A stretch of DNA of 64,000 nt from Phycisphaerae bacterium (GCA_030428945.1 JAUIEC010000011.1:62001-126000), one strand, 5' to 3'. Shown: positions 34,019 through 43,788, counted from the stretch's first letter. Program-made: numbers and translations. The notes: generated by a model from the letters alone, not told the origin.

Positions 34019-35935
34019 ATGCACCACCGTCCCACGCATTGGCTTCTGCTGCTGCTCACCACCGCCCTTCTGCACGGCACCGCAGCCGCCCAGGTCGACC
34101 CGCTCCAGGACACCACCGCAGCCGACCCGACCCTCGCCGAACCCGACTTCCAGGACGCCCGGGCGCTCCAGCACGTCGGCACGCTCGTCCCCGAGGGCTT
34201 CTCGCTGGAAGACAGCCTGCTGCCGGTTTTTGACACCCGCGCCCTGGCCTGGATCGCCGCCGTCCTGACCCTCGCCCTGGTCGCCCGCGTCCGCCCGCTG
34301 CTGACCATGCGGAACGTCGACGCGCTCGTCCTGTCGCTGTCCTGCCTGGTCCTGCTGCTGCGCGATCATCCCGGCTACTTCGAAACCACCCCGGCCGGTC
34401 CGGGCGTCCGCTGGTACGCCTACCTCGCGACCGCCGTCATCGCCGGCTACTGGTTCGTCCGCGGACTGACGCTGCTGCGCTCGGCCCGGCCACGCCCGAT
34501 TCACGCCAACATGGCCGAGGGCGGCCTCGCGGTGCTGGCGATCGCCGGCCTCGTGATGGCGCTGACCACGATCGGCAACGCCCCGCTCTCGGACGGGGCC
34601 CGCGACGGCTTCCTCGGCGGACTCGTCACGGCCGAGACCGGACACCTGCCCTACGGCGACATCGAGACCGACAGTCGCTCGCCGCTGCTGTACCTGCTGT
34701 TCGCCGGCGCCAACCGGGTGGTTCCGTCGACCTTTGACAGCCACGCCGGTCCCAACGAGATGAACTGGCAGAACCACGAGCAGTGGAAGTGGATCAACTG
34801 GGAGGACGTCGCCGACCTGCGCACGGTCCTGGCGGTCAACGCCACGCTGTTCGTGCTGCTGTTCGCGGCCGTCACGCTGATCGGGCGCCGCCTGCATTCG
34901 ACCCCGTTCGGCCTGACACTCGGCACGCTGCTGTGCTTCTACCCGGGCTTCATCGAGTGCTTCCACCAGCCGCAGGTAACCCTGCCGGCCACCCTGCTGG
35001 CGTGGACGATTCTGCTGGCGACGATTCCCGGCATCGGCGGCCTGCTGGCGATCCTGACCGCGCTCGCGGCCGGGCTGGCCTGGGGCTGGGCGTTCCTGGC
35101 GCTGCCGGTCCTGCTGGGATACTTCTTCGGCAAGCGCTGGAACGGCTTCGGTGCGGCGTTCGGCCTGATCGTCGGCATCAGCGGCATCGTCGCCGGACTG
35201 CTGTACCTGGTCGCCCCGAGCATGCCGCGCCCCGACGGCGCCATGCGCCTGGCTGGCTGGCAGCCGGCCTACACCGCCGAGGTCGCCGAGGACGGCGCCC
35301 TGGTGATCAACAAGTTCAATGTCGACCAGGAACTGGAAGGCAACTTCCAGTCCGGGTTCTGGCGGTACCTGATGCGCGAAACCTTCACGCTCGATACGCC
35401 CGATCTGCAGCCCGCCCTGCCGGCCGGCGTGACCGCCGGGCAGGTCTTCTACCAGCGACTGGATGCCGATCCGACCGCCCGGGACCGACTGCAGGCCAGC
35501 TATCGCAACCGCCTGGCCAGCGAGCAGCCCGTCGCCCGCCTGCGGGCCGCGACCCGCACCGTCCTCGAGTCCACCTGGAAGCCGAGGCCGCAGAGCCATC
35601 ACGTTCCCGAGCGCCCCGGGACCTGGGCCCTCTGGTCAGCCTCCGGCGATCTGCCCGAGTCCCGCTGGACGCAGATCCGTCGCGGCGGCAAGGTGCTGGT
35701 CGGACTGATCGCCCTGGTGCTCGGCCTGCTGCTGTTCCGCGCGAAGGATGCGACCTGCGACCAGTTGCTCGGCGGACTGCTGTCCGTGGCGGCCGCGGCC
35801 GTGCTGATCAGCGCCCCCGGCGCCGTTTCGAACCTGGTGCTGCTGGCGCCGTTTGTGCTGGCCTGCCTGGCGGCGGGCGGCGACCCGGAAGAGCCCGCGG
35901 TTCCGGCGACCGCGCCACGAGCGTCCGCGTCCTGA
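34019..35935 (+). CDS. Polytopic membrane protein, unknown function
   Basis: 638 residues from ATG 34019. A signal sequence (LLLLLTTALLHGTAAAQ) precedes a short extracytoplasmic stretch, then about ten or more hydrophobic helices between 80 and 380, a soluble loop (about 400-545) and two more helices near the C-terminus. The segment TAETGHLPYGDIETDSRSPL between helices resembles the first periplasmic loop of GT-C glycosyltransferases, which carries a catalytic acidic residue; that assignment is tentative. A TAGGAT box is at 33963-33968. The guaA gene begins 11 bp after its stop with a strong ribosome site, so they are probably co-transcribed. Confidence 0.7.
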   Translation: MHHRPTHWLLLLLTTALLHGTAAAQVDPLQDTTAADPTLAEPDFQDARALQHVGTLVPEGFSLEDSLLPVFDTRALAWIAAVLTLALVARVRPLLTMRNVDALVLSLSCLVLLLRDHPGYFETTPAGPGVRWYAYLATAVIAGYWFVRGLTLLRSARPRPIHANMAEGGLAVLAIAGLVMALTTIGNAPLSDGARDGFLGGLVTAETGHLPYGDIETDSRSPLLYLLFAGANRVVPSTFDSHAGPNEMNWQNHEQWKWINWEDVADLRTVLAVNATLFVLLFAAVTLIGRRLHSTPFGLTLGTLLCFYPGFIECFHQPQVTLPATLLAWTILLATIPGIGGLLAILTALAAGLAWGWAFLALPVLLGYFFGKRWNGFGAAFGLIVGISGIVAGLLYLVAPSMPRPDGAMRLAGWQPAYTAEVAEDGALVINKFNVDQELEGNFQSGFWRYLMRETFTLDTPDLQPALPAGVTAGQVFYQRLDADPTARDRLQASYRNRLASEQPVARLRAATRTVLESTWKPRPQSHHVPERPGTWALWSASGDLPESRWTQIRRGGKVLVGLIALVLGLLLFRAKDATCDQLLGGLLSVAAAAVLISAPGAVSNLVLLAPFVLACLAAGGDPEEPAVPATAPRASAS

Positions 35936-35946
35936 CAGGAGGCCCC

Positions 35947-37515
35947 ATGGACCCCGAACTTCCCCGGCCGTCCGAGTCGGTCGCGATCCTCGACTTCGGC
36001 AGCCAGTATTCGCAACTGATCGCCCGTCGCGTGCGCGAAAACCACGTCTACAGCGAACTGCTGCCCCCGGACGTGGCCCCGGATCGCATCACGGAGATGA
36101 ACGCCCGCGGGATCATCCTGTCAGGCAGTCCGGCCAGCGTGCACGCTCCGGACGCACCACGCTGCCATCCCGGGATCCTGGACCTCGGCCTGCCGATCCT
36201 CGGCATCTGCTACGGCATGCAACTGGTCGCGCACCTGTGCGGTGGAAGAGTCGACCCCAGCCCGTCGCGCGAATACGGGCGCGTTCGCCTGCAGATCGAC
36301 GACGCCAGCGGACCACTCGCGCACCTGCCGGCCGAGACGTCGGTCTGGATGAGTCACGGCGACCGCGTGACCGACCTCGGCCCCGACTTCGAGACGCTGG
36401 CCCACACGCCGCTGTGCCCGATCGCGGCCGCGCGGCACCGCACCCGCCCGGTCTGGGGCGTGCAGTTCCACCCGGAGGTGACGCACACGCCGCTGGGCGC
36501 CCAGCTCCTGCGGAACTTCGTCTACGAAGTCTGCGGCTGCCGGGGCGAATGGAACGTCAGCAACGTGATCGAGACGATGATCGCCGGGATCGAGCAGCAG
36601 GTCAGCGACGACGGCCAGGTCATCTGCGGACTGTCCGGCGGCGTCGACAGCGGCGTCACCGCCGCCCTGCTGCACCGCGCCGTCGGCGACCGACTGCACT
36701 GCATCTTCGTCGACAACGGACTGCTGCGCAACAAGGAAGCCGAACTGGTCGAAGCCACCTTCCGCGATCACTTCGGCATGAACCTGATCGTCACCGATGC
36801 CGCGCAGCGCTTCCTCGGCTCGCTCGCCGGCGTCCTGGATCCGCAGGAGAAACGGACCCACATCGGCCGCGACTTCATCGAGGCCTTCAAGGCCGAGGCC
36901 GAGCGGATCCCGCGGGCCCGTTACCTGGCGCAGGGGACCGTCTACACCGACGTGATCGAGTCCGGCCACGGGGCCACCGGCCAGGCCGCGATGATCAAGA
37001 GCCACCACAACGTCGGGGCCCTGCCGAAGGAACTCGGCTTCGAACTGGTCGAGCCCCTGCGGATGCTGTTCAAGGACGAGGTCCGCCAGGTCGGCGAAGC
37101 CCTCGGCCTGCCCGAGGACCTGGTCTGGCGACACCCCTTCCCCGGGCCCGGCCTGGCCGTCCGCATCTGCGGCGAGATCACGCCGGCCCGCCTGCAACTG
37201 CTGCGGGCCGCCGACGAGATCCTGCTCGAAGAGATCACCGCCGCCGGCTGGTACGACAAGATCGCCCAGGCTTTCGCGGTGCTGCTGCCGATCGCCAGCG
37301 TCGGGGTGATGGGCGACGGCCGCTCGTACGGCGGGCAGCATGTCGCGATCGTCCGCCTGGTCGAGTCGGCCGATTTCATGACGGCCGACTGGGTCCGGAT
37401 CGACCACGAAGTGCTCGCGACCGTCAGCAGCCGGATCATCAACGAAGTCGACGGCATCAACCGCGTGGCCTACGACATCTCCAGCAAACCCCCCGCGACC
37501 ATCGAGTGGGAGTAA
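35947..37515 (+). CDS. guaA: GMP synthase (glutamine-hydrolysing)
   Basis: 522 residues. ATG 35947 follows a perfect AGGAGG at 35937-35942. The class I glutamine amidotransferase domain (about 1-200) has C88 in GICYGMQ and the His-Glu pair in VQFHPEVTHT. The ATP pyrophosphatase domain begins with ICGLSGGVDSGVTAAL (P-loop). The C-terminal dimerisation domain ends with DISSKPPATIEWE. It converts XMP to GMP using glutamine and ATP. The nucleoside deaminase gene starts 3 bases after its stop. Confidence 0.97.
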   Translation: MDPELPRPSESVAILDFGSQYSQLIARRVRENHVYSELLPPDVAPDRITEMNARGIILSGSPASVHAPDAPRCHPGILDLGLPILGICYGMQLVAHLCGGRVDPSPSREYGRVRLQIDDASGPLAHLPAETSVWMSHGDRVTDLGPDFETLAHTPLCPIAAARHRTRPVWGVQFHPEVTHTPLGAQLLRNFVYEVCGCRGEWNVSNVIETMIAGIEQQVSDDGQVICGLSGGVDSGVTAALLHRAVGDRLHCIFVDNGLLRNKEAELVEATFRDHFGMNLIVTDAAQRFLGSLAGVLDPQEKRTHIGRDFIEAFKAEAERIPRARYLAQGTVYTDVIESGHGATGQAAMIKSHHNVGALPKELGFELVEPLRMLFKDEVRQVGEALGLPEDLVWRHPFPGPGLAVRICGEITPARLQLLRAADEILLEEITAAGWYDKIAQAFAVLLPIASVGVMGDGRSYGGQHVAIVRLVESADFMTADWVRIDHEVLATVSSRIINEVDGINRVAYDISSKPPATIEWE

Positions 37516-37518
37516 ACC

Positions 37519-37995
37519 ATGCCGCACGAACCGGCCGATTGGATGCAACTCGCGATCGAACAGGCCGACAAGGCGATCGCCAACGGACAGACGCCCTTCG
37601 GGGCCGTCGTCGTCCGTGACAACCGCCTGGTCGCGGCCGGCCACAACGAGGTCTGGCAGCGGACCGACCCGACCGCGCACGCCGAGGTGGTCGCCCTGCA
37701 GCGGGCCGCCCGGGAACTCGGACGGATCGACCTGGCCGGCTGCGAGATGTACACGACCTGCGAGCCGTGCCCGATGTGCGCGGCCGCGATCCACTGGTCG
37801 AACCTCGACCGCGTCTGGTACGGCGCGACGATCGCCGACGCGGACCAGGCCGGCTTCCGCGAACTGCAGATGCCGATCGAGACGCTCTACGAACGCGGCG
37901 GCAGCCAGGTCCAGATCCACAGCGGCCTGCTGACCCCCGAATGCGCCGCCCTCTTCCAGCGCTGGCTGCAACGCGGCGAAAGCGGGACATACTGA
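37519..37995 (+). CDS. Guanine deaminase-like zinc deaminase (CDA/GuaD family)
   Basis: 158 residues, typical of the family. The zinc site is HAE (in PTAHAEVVALQRA) plus PCPMC (in TTCEPCPMCAAAIHWS), with the Glu as proton shuttle. After it, VWYGATIADADQAGF resembles Bacillus guanine deaminase GuaD more than tRNA adenosine deaminase TadA. It directly follows guaA with a 3-base gap, so a role in guanine salvage or turnover is likely. A cytosine or other nucleobase deaminase cannot be ruled out. Confidence 0.85.
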   Translation: MPHEPADWMQLAIEQADKAIANGQTPFGAVVVRDNRLVAAGHNEVWQRTDPTAHAEVVALQRAARELGRIDLAGCEMYTTCEPCPMCAAAIHWSNLDRVWYGATIADADQAGFRELQMPIETLYERGGSQVQIHSGLLTPECAALFQRWLQRGESGTY

Positions 37996-37999
37996 AGAA

Positions 38000-38140
38000 G
38001 GGAGCGAGGGAGCGAGGGAGCCAGGGAGCCAGGCCACAGGCCGCGGGATTGCCACGCATGCGTGGGGTTGATTCTGGCCAGGCGGGAGTCCCGCTCCCTT
38101 CTGCTCTCGCTCCCTCGCTCCCTTGTTCCCTCGCTCCCTC
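38000..38140. repeat. Inverted pair of (GGGAGCGA)n octamer arrays around a palindrome
   Basis: Four GGGAGCGA/GGGAGCCA units at 38000-38033 and reverse units (CTCGCTCC, CTTGTTCC) at 38093-38140 could pair into a long hairpin. Between them CCACGCATGCGTGG (38052-38065) is a perfect 14-bp palindrome. The element fills the gap between two convergent genes. Confidence 0.85.
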
Positions 38141-38144
38141 CTCC

Positions 38145-38693
38145 TCACCCCCACTCATCCTCAACCGGGCGGGCGGTGGCGACGATTTCGTCGAGGGTGA
38201 AGGCGGACCCGCATTCGGGGCAGCGGGCTTCGCGCAGGCCGGTCAGGTTGTAACGGCACTTCAGGCAGCGGATCGCGTGCGGGCGGGTCCGCACCAGGCG
38301 GCGGGCCCGTTCGACCGGCGTCTCGGCCCAGACCAGCGAGACCGTCACGACCCAGATGACGAACCAGCTCAGCCCGGCCAGAACGACGGCCAGTTCCTCG
38401 TCCCCGACGACCGCGTCGATCGCATAGCCGACCGGGAACGCCAGCGCGACCGTCCCGATGACCGAAGCGCCGGTCCAGAATCGACGGGCCCGCGTCCACG
38501 GCACCACATCCCGCCAGACCAGCAGCCAGCCGATCACCAGCAGGCCTCCGACAACCAGGTTCGTCACCAGCAGCGCCAGTTCGTCCCGCGGCAGCCAGTG
38601 ATCCTCGATCCAGGCAAACAGCAGCAGGTACACCACCGGCGTGGCCGCCACCAGTCCGAAGATCAGCATGAATCTCGAAAGCAGCCTGGGCAT
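38145..38693 (-). CDS. Four-helix membrane protein with C-terminal zinc ribbon
   Basis: 182 residues. Four hydrophobic helices (about 8-27, 40-59, 72-95, 100-122) are followed by a cytoplasmic zinc ribbon, CLKCRYNLTGLREARCPECG (two CxxC pairs). This ribbon type (CxxC-x-Y-x-L-x-GL then CPECG) is frequent in small planctomycete membrane proteins. Function unknown. The stop codon is next to the octamer array. No clear ribosome site is seen before ATG 38693; an ATG at codon 9 is an alternative. Confidence 0.75.
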   Translation of the reverse strand: MPRLLSRFMLIFGLVAATPVVYLLLFAWIEDHWLPRDELALLVTNLVVGGLLVIGWLLVWRDVVPWTRARRFWTGASVIGTVALAFPVGYAIDAVVGDEELAVVLAGLSWFVIWVVTVSLVWAETPVERARRLVRTRPHAIRCLKCRYNLTGLREARCPECGSAFTLDEIVATARPVEDEWG

Positions 38694-38743
38694 CAGAAAC
38701 CGTTCGTTCGATCCTTTCCGCGCTACCGGGTTCCTGCGACCGT

Positions 38744-38790
38744 CCTTGCTCCCTTGCTCCCTCGCTCCCTCTCTCCCTTGCTCGCTCGCA
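38744..38790 (-). repeat. (CCCTCGCT)n octamer array, reverse orientation
   Basis: Variants of CTTGCTCC and CTCGCTCC repeated five to six times, ending 3 bases from the stop of the gamma-glutamyltranspeptidase gene. Confidence 0.75.
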
Positions 38791-38792
38791 CC

Positions 38793-40529
38793 TCAGTATC
38801 CCGCCGCGTGTCCGTCCTTGCGCGACTCGCTGGCGGCGTGGTAGACGTCGTTGGCCGCGTCGTAGCGGATCGCCTGGTAGCCGCCGTACGGCCCGACGAA
38901 GTGCTGGATGCGGTGCCCCATCCGGGCCAGTTCGCGCCGCACCGCGCCGGAAACCCCGCTCTCCAGGCCGACCGTGCCGCCGTCGCGCATCCGCTCACCG
39001 GTCGGCGACGACGAACCGGTGTGATACCAGCGCGGGGCGTCACCCGCCTCCTGGGTATTCATCCCGAAGTCGATCATATTGCACAGAATCTGCACGTGCC
39101 CCTGCGGCTGCATGTCCCCGCCCATCACCCCGAAGCTCATGTACGGCCGCCCGTCTTTCGTGACGAACGCCGGAATGATCGTGTGGAACGGACGCTTGCC
39201 CGGCGCGTAGACGTTCGGGTGCCCGTCCTCGAGCGCGAACAGTTCACCGCGATCCTGCAGGCAGAAGCCCAGCCCGTCCGGGCAGAGCCCCGAACCGAAC
39301 CCGCGGTAGTTGCTCTGGATCAGCGAGACCATGTTGCGGTCCTTGTCCGCGACCGTCAGGTAGATCGTGTCGCCCTGCCGCAGCGTCGCACCCGCCCGCT
39401 CCAGCCCCGCGTCCGCTTCGAGCGCGCCGTACGGATACTGCCGGGCCGCGCGGTCCGGATCGATCAGAGCCGCCCGCTCGGCCGCGTACTCCTTCGAGAT
39501 CAGCCGCGCGACCGGCACGTCGTGGAAGTCCATGTCGCAGTAGAAGCGGGCCCGGTCCTCGAACGCCAGCTTCTTCGCCTCGATCAGCAGGTGCAGGTAC
39601 GGCGAGCTGTTGTGCCCCAGGGCCCGCAGGTCGTGGCGTTCCAGCACGTTCAGCATCTGCAGCGCGGCGATGCCCTGCCCGTTGGGCGGCAGTTCCCAGA
39701 CGTCGTAGCCGCGGTAGTTCGTCCCGACCGGCTCGACCCACGTCGAGGTGTGCGCCGCCAGGTCCGCCTTCCGCAGGTAACAGCCGTTTGCCTGGGAGAA
39801 CGCGTCCATCACGTCCGCCAGCCGGCCGCGGTAGAACGCGTCGCGCCCCTCGGCCCCGATCGTCTCGAGCGTGTCGCCCAGCATCGGGTTGCGGAAGATC
39901 TCGCCCGCCCGCGGGGCCCGGCCGCCCGGCAGGAACGTCTCGGCGAAGCCCGGATAGCGGGCCAGCCCCTCGCTTCGCTGCCAGTAGTAGACGATCAGTT
40001 CCGAGACCGGGAACCCCTCGCGACAGTACTGCACCGCCGGCGCCAGCACGTCCTTCATCGGCAGTCGCCCGAACCGGCCGTGCAGTTCGAACCAGCCGTC
40101 GACGCAGCCCGGCACGCTGACCGGCAGCGGGCCGTGGCTGGGAATCTTCCGCAGCCCCTGCTCGCGAAGCATCGCCAGCGTCAGCCCCTGCGGCGAGCGT
40201 CCGCTGGCGTTCAGCCCGTACAGCCGGCCGCTCTCGTTGTCCCAGACGATCGCGAACAGGTCGCCGCCGATTCCGTTGCCGGTCGGCTCCATCAGGCCCA
40301 GCGTGGCGTTGGCGGCGATCGCGGCATCGACCGCGCTGCCCCCCTGCTGCAGGATCCGCAGCGCCACCTGCGTCGCCAGCGGCTGGCTGGTGGCGGCCAT
40401 CCCGTGCCGGGCGATCACCTCGCTGCGGGTGGCGAACGGCTGGCCGGTGATCCGATCACCCGCCCGGGCGAAGTCCGCGGCCTGCAACAGAACGACGAGC
40501 GCGATCAGCGTCACCAGTGAGACATGCAT
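38793..40529 (-). CDS. ggt: Gamma-glutamyltranspeptidase, secreted
   Basis: 578 residues. Signal peptide (MHVSLVTLIALVVLLQAADFARA) then the Ntn-hydrolase precursor. Family marks are MAATSQPLATQVALRILQQG, NATLGLMEPTGNGIGGDLF and, at the self-cleavage site, T388 in LRQGDTIYLTVADKDRN, which becomes the catalytic N-terminus of the small subunit. PNVYAPGKRPFHTIIP and GVMGGDMQPQGHVQ are typical small-subunit motifs. It cleaves the gamma-glutamyl bond of glutathione and related compounds in the periplasm. It lies downstream of valS on the same strand across 100 bp. Confidence 0.93.
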   Translation of the reverse strand: MHVSLVTLIALVVLLQAADFARAGDRITGQPFATRSEVIARHGMAATSQPLATQVALRILQQGGSAVDAAIAANATLGLMEPTGNGIGGDLFAIVWDNESGRLYGLNASGRSPQGLTLAMLREQGLRKIPSHGPLPVSVPGCVDGWFELHGRFGRLPMKDVLAPAVQYCREGFPVSELIVYYWQRSEGLARYPGFAETFLPGGRAPRAGEIFRNPMLGDTLETIGAEGRDAFYRGRLADVMDAFSQANGCYLRKADLAAHTSTWVEPVGTNYRGYDVWELPPNGQGIAALQMLNVLERHDLRALGHNSSPYLHLLIEAKKLAFEDRARFYCDMDFHDVPVARLISKEYAAERAALIDPDRAARQYPYGALEADAGLERAGATLRQGDTIYLTVADKDRNMVSLIQSNYRGFGSGLCPDGLGFCLQDRGELFALEDGHPNVYAPGKRPFHTIIPAFVTKDGRPYMSFGVMGGDMQPQGHVQILCNMIDFGMNTQEAGDAPRWYHTGSSSPTGERMRDGGTVGLESGVSGAVRRELARMGHRIQHFVGPYGGYQAIRYDAANDVYHAASESRKDGHAAGY

Positions 40530-40629
40530 GCGGCCGTCCCCTTCTCTCTCGGGTGAAATGGAAGAACCGGACCGGAGCGGACGCGGAAACGGCCGGCGGT
40601 CCCGGCCCCGCGTTCCCGCCCTTACGTGA

Positions 40630-43600
40630 TCACGCGCCCAGGTCGGCCAGGTTCCGCTGAATCGCGGCCAGCTTCTCCTGCAGCCTGGCGCAGCGTTCGC
40701 GTTCGGTCGCGACGACTTCGACGGGCGCGTTGGCGACGAACTTCTCGTTGGACAGCTTGCCTTCCAGGCGCTTGAGATGCCCCTGGACCTCGTCGCGTTC
40801 CTTGCCGAGCCGCTCGCGTTCGATGCTCGGGTCGGCCAGTCCGTCCAGCGGGACGTAGAGTTCGGCGCCCGGCAGCACCTTGCTGGCCGACTGCGGCGGC
40901 TTGGCCTGGTCCGGACCGATCTCGATCGCGTCGCAGTTTCCGAGTCGCTGCAGCATGCGCTGGTGGGCCCGCAACTGCTCGGCCACCAGCCCGTCGGCCC
41001 GCACGACGGCCCACGGCAGGTTGCGGATCGCCTTCTCGCCGGCCTGCGAACGCAACTGGTTCACCTGGGCCTTGACGTCGCGAAGCGCCCGGATCACGTC
41101 CTGGGTGTGGGCCAGTTCCTCCTCGACCGCGCAGTCCCGCGGCCAGTCCGCGGCGCTCGGCCAGGTCGTCACGCAGAGCGCCTGCTGAATGCCCTCATCG
41201 CTGCGGCGGGCGTCGAAGATCCGCAGCACGCCGCGCTCGGGTGCGATCTGGTTCAGCCGCTTCCAGAGCGCCTCGGTGATGAACGGCATGACCGGGTGCA
41301 GCAGTCGCAGGACCTGGTCCAGCACCGTCAGCAGCACCTGCTGGGCCATCACCGCCCCGTCGTCGGTGCGGTTGACGATCTGGCCGTCCGCGTCGCGGTC
41401 AAACAGCCGCGGCTTGACCAGTTCGACGTACCAGTCGCAGAAGTCGTTCCAGAAGAAGCTGTAGAGCTTGGCGATCAGGTCGCTGAACTGGTAACGCCCC
41501 AGCCGCCGGTCGCACTGCGCGATGCAGTCGTGCAGTCGCGACAGGATCCAGCGGTCCTCGAGCTTCAACTCGTCTGCCGTTCGGGCCTTCGGCACGTAGC
41601 CGCCGAGGTTCGACAGCACGAACCCGTTGGCCACCTGCCAGAGCTTGTTGCAGAACCGCCGCCCGTCCTCGAAGCGGTCCGAGTACGCCAGGCCGAGCTT
41701 GTGTTCCCGGACCTCCTCGTCCTTCGCCAGCCGCGTCGCGAACTCCCGCTTGCAGTGCTCGCACGAGACCAGCCGCTTGCCGAGATGCTTCGGCTTCTGC
41801 GCCATCCCCTCGCCGCAGTGCGGACACAGGTAGCTGATCGCGATCCGCACGTCCTGCGTGTCACCCGAAAGCCCCGCCAGCACGTAACGCATCGCGTCCG
41901 TCCCGAAGTGCTCGATCAGGTCCAGCGGATCCAGGCCGTTGCCGGCCGTCTTGCTCATTCGCGCCCCGCGCCCGTCCAGGATCGTCGGGTGAATCATCAC
42001 GTGCTGGAACGGGACCCGCCCGTTCAGGTAGCTCGACGTCATCACCATCCGCGCGACCCACAACGAGATGATGTCCCGCGCCGTCGACAGCACGTTCGAC
42101 GGATAGAAGTAGGCCGCGTCCGAATCCGGCCGCGCATCCGGCCAGCCGAACGTGCTGAACGGCCAGAGGGCCGAACTGAACCAGGTGTCGAGCACGTCCG
42201 GGTCGCGCTCGAAGCCGTTCTCGGCCATCCAGACCAGCAGCTTCGAATCGGTCGCCTCGGGCCGCCGCGGACACAGCCGCCAGGTGACCGGCTCTTCCGC
42301 TTCCGCCAGGCGGGCCACCAGCCGGGCCGCGGCCGCGTCGTCGGCCACCAGCCAGCGTTCGCTGCCCATCCAGAAGGCGGCCGCGACTTCGCTGCCGAGC
42401 GCGGCGACCTCGCGCAACTGCCCGAGCAGCACGACCGAGGTGGCCGCTTCGAGCGTCTGCGTCCAGACCGGGATGCGGTGGCCCCACCAGAGCTGGCGGC
42501 TGACGCACCAGTCGCGTTTCTCGCTGAGCCAGTCCAGGTAGGTGCGGGCGAAGCGTGGCGGGAAGAACCGCACGCGTCCGTCGCGGACGGCCTCCATCGC
42601 CATCTCGGCAAGCTGTTCCATGCCGACGAACCACTGCTCGGACAGGAACGGCTGAATCGGCGTCTTGCTGCGATCGCTGTGCCCGACCTCGGTCTCGTAG
42701 GGCTCGATGCGGTCCATCAGTCCGATGGTTTCGAGATCGCCGACAATCTGCTTGCGGGCGGCCTCCATCGAGAGTCCGACGTAGTTGTCCGGCATCCCGT
42801 CCAGTTCGCTGACCCGCCCGCGCTCATCCATCATCGACAGCATCGGCAGGTCGTGCCGCAGCCCGGTCGCGTAGTCGTTCGGATCGTGCCCCGGCGTGAC
42901 CTTGACGCAGCCGGTCCCGAACTCGGGATTGACCAGGACACCGTCACCGATCACCGGGATCGGCTTGTTCATCAGCGGCAGCAGCACCGAGCGGCCGATC
43001 AGCCCCTTGTAGCGGGCATCGCTCGGGTGCACCGCCACCGCCACGTCGGCCAGCATCGTCTCGGGACGGGTCGTCGCCACCATCAGGTAGTCACGCCCGG
43101 GTTCGGCCTGCTCACCCGAGGCCCGCCCGCAGGCCGCATCGATCGCATCCGGACTGTGGTCGCTCCCCAGGATCGGGTAGCGAATGTGCCAGAGGCTGCT
43201 CTTGACGTGCTCGTGGAAGACCTCGTCGTCGGCCACCGCGGTCTGCAGGTGGGTGTCCCAGTTCACCAGGCGGCGTCCGCGGAAGACCAGGCCGTCGCAG
43301 AACATGCGGAAGAAGGTCGCGTGCACGGCCTCGGCACAGGTCTCGTCCAGCGTGAAGCGCGTCCGGGTCCAGTCGCAGGAGGCCCCCATCCGCCGCAACT
43401 GCTCGAGGATCCGGCTGCCGAACTCTTCCTTCCAGGCCCAGATCCGCTCGACCAGTCCGTCCCGACCGATCTCGTGCCGCGTCAGGCCTTCGTCCTGCTT
43501 CAGTCGCTTCTCGACGATCGCCTGCGTCGCGATCCCGGCATGGTCGGTCCCCGGCAGCCAGCAGGCGTTGTAGCCCTGCATCCGCTTCGAACGGATCAGG

Positions 43601-43788
43601 ACGTCCTGCAGCGTGTTGTTGACGGCGTGCCCGAGGTGCAGCGCCCCGGTTACATTCGGCGGCGGAATGACGATCGTGTAGGGCTCGCGGTCCCGGTCGG
43701 CCGTGGCCGTGAAATAGCCACCCGCCTCCCAGAACGCATTGATGTCCGGTTCGACCTGCTGCGGATCGTAACTGCCGCCTTCACTCAT
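40630..43788 (-). CDS. valS: Valyl-tRNA synthetase with an inserted zinc ribbon
   Basis: 1052 residues, about 100-170 more than most bacterial enzymes. Class I signatures are PPPNVTGALHLGHAVNN (HLGH), the editing-domain TTRPETMLADVAV, and RMSKT (M611) as the KMSKS loop. After KMSKS an inserted segment holds CPHC (C655, C658) and CEHC (C676, C679) with Lys-rich spacing, a four-cysteine zinc ribbon not usual in ValRS at this place. A further insertion precedes DVLDTWFSSALWPF. The C-terminus is the tRNA-binding coiled coil (IERERLGKERDEVQGHLKRL). It loads valine on tRNA-Val and edits threonine. A TATAAA box lies at 43891-43886. Confidence 0.96.
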   Translation of the reverse strand: MSEGGSYDPQQVEPDINAFWEAGGYFTATADRDREPYTIVIPPPNVTGALHLGHAVNNTLQDVLIRSKRMQGYNACWLPGTDHAGIATQAIVEKRLKQDEGLTRHEIGRDGLVERIWAWKEEFGSRILEQLRRMGASCDWTRTRFTLDETCAEAVHATFFRMFCDGLVFRGRRLVNWDTHLQTAVADDEVFHEHVKSSLWHIRYPILGSDHSPDAIDAACGRASGEQAEPGRDYLMVATTRPETMLADVAVAVHPSDARYKGLIGRSVLLPLMNKPIPVIGDGVLVNPEFGTGCVKVTPGHDPNDYATGLRHDLPMLSMMDERGRVSELDGMPDNYVGLSMEAARKQIVGDLETIGLMDRIEPYETEVGHSDRSKTPIQPFLSEQWFVGMEQLAEMAMEAVRDGRVRFFPPRFARTYLDWLSEKRDWCVSRQLWWGHRIPVWTQTLEAATSVVLLGQLREVAALGSEVAAAFWMGSERWLVADDAAAARLVARLAEAEEPVTWRLCPRRPEATDSKLLVWMAENGFERDPDVLDTWFSSALWPFSTFGWPDARPDSDAAYFYPSNVLSTARDIISLWVARMVMTSSYLNGRVPFQHVMIHPTILDGRGARMSKTAGNGLDPLDLIEHFGTDAMRYVLAGLSGDTQDVRIAISYLCPHCGEGMAQKPKHLGKRLVSCEHCKREFATRLAKDEEVREHKLGLAYSDRFEDGRRFCNKLWQVANGFVLSNLGGYVPKARTADELKLEDRWILSRLHDCIAQCDRRLGRYQFSDLIAKLYSFFWNDFCDWYVELVKPRLFDRDADGQIVNRTDDGAVMAQQVLLTVLDQVLRLLHPVMPFITEALWKRLNQIAPERGVLRIFDARRSDEGIQQALCVTTWPSAADWPRDCAVEEELAHTQDVIRALRDVKAQVNQLRSQAGEKAIRNLPWAVVRADGLVAEQLRAHQRMLQRLGNCDAIEIGPDQAKPPQSASKVLPGAELYVPLDGLADPSIERERLGKERDEVQGHLKRLEGKLSNEKFVANAPVEVVATERERCARLQEKLAAIQRNLADLGA

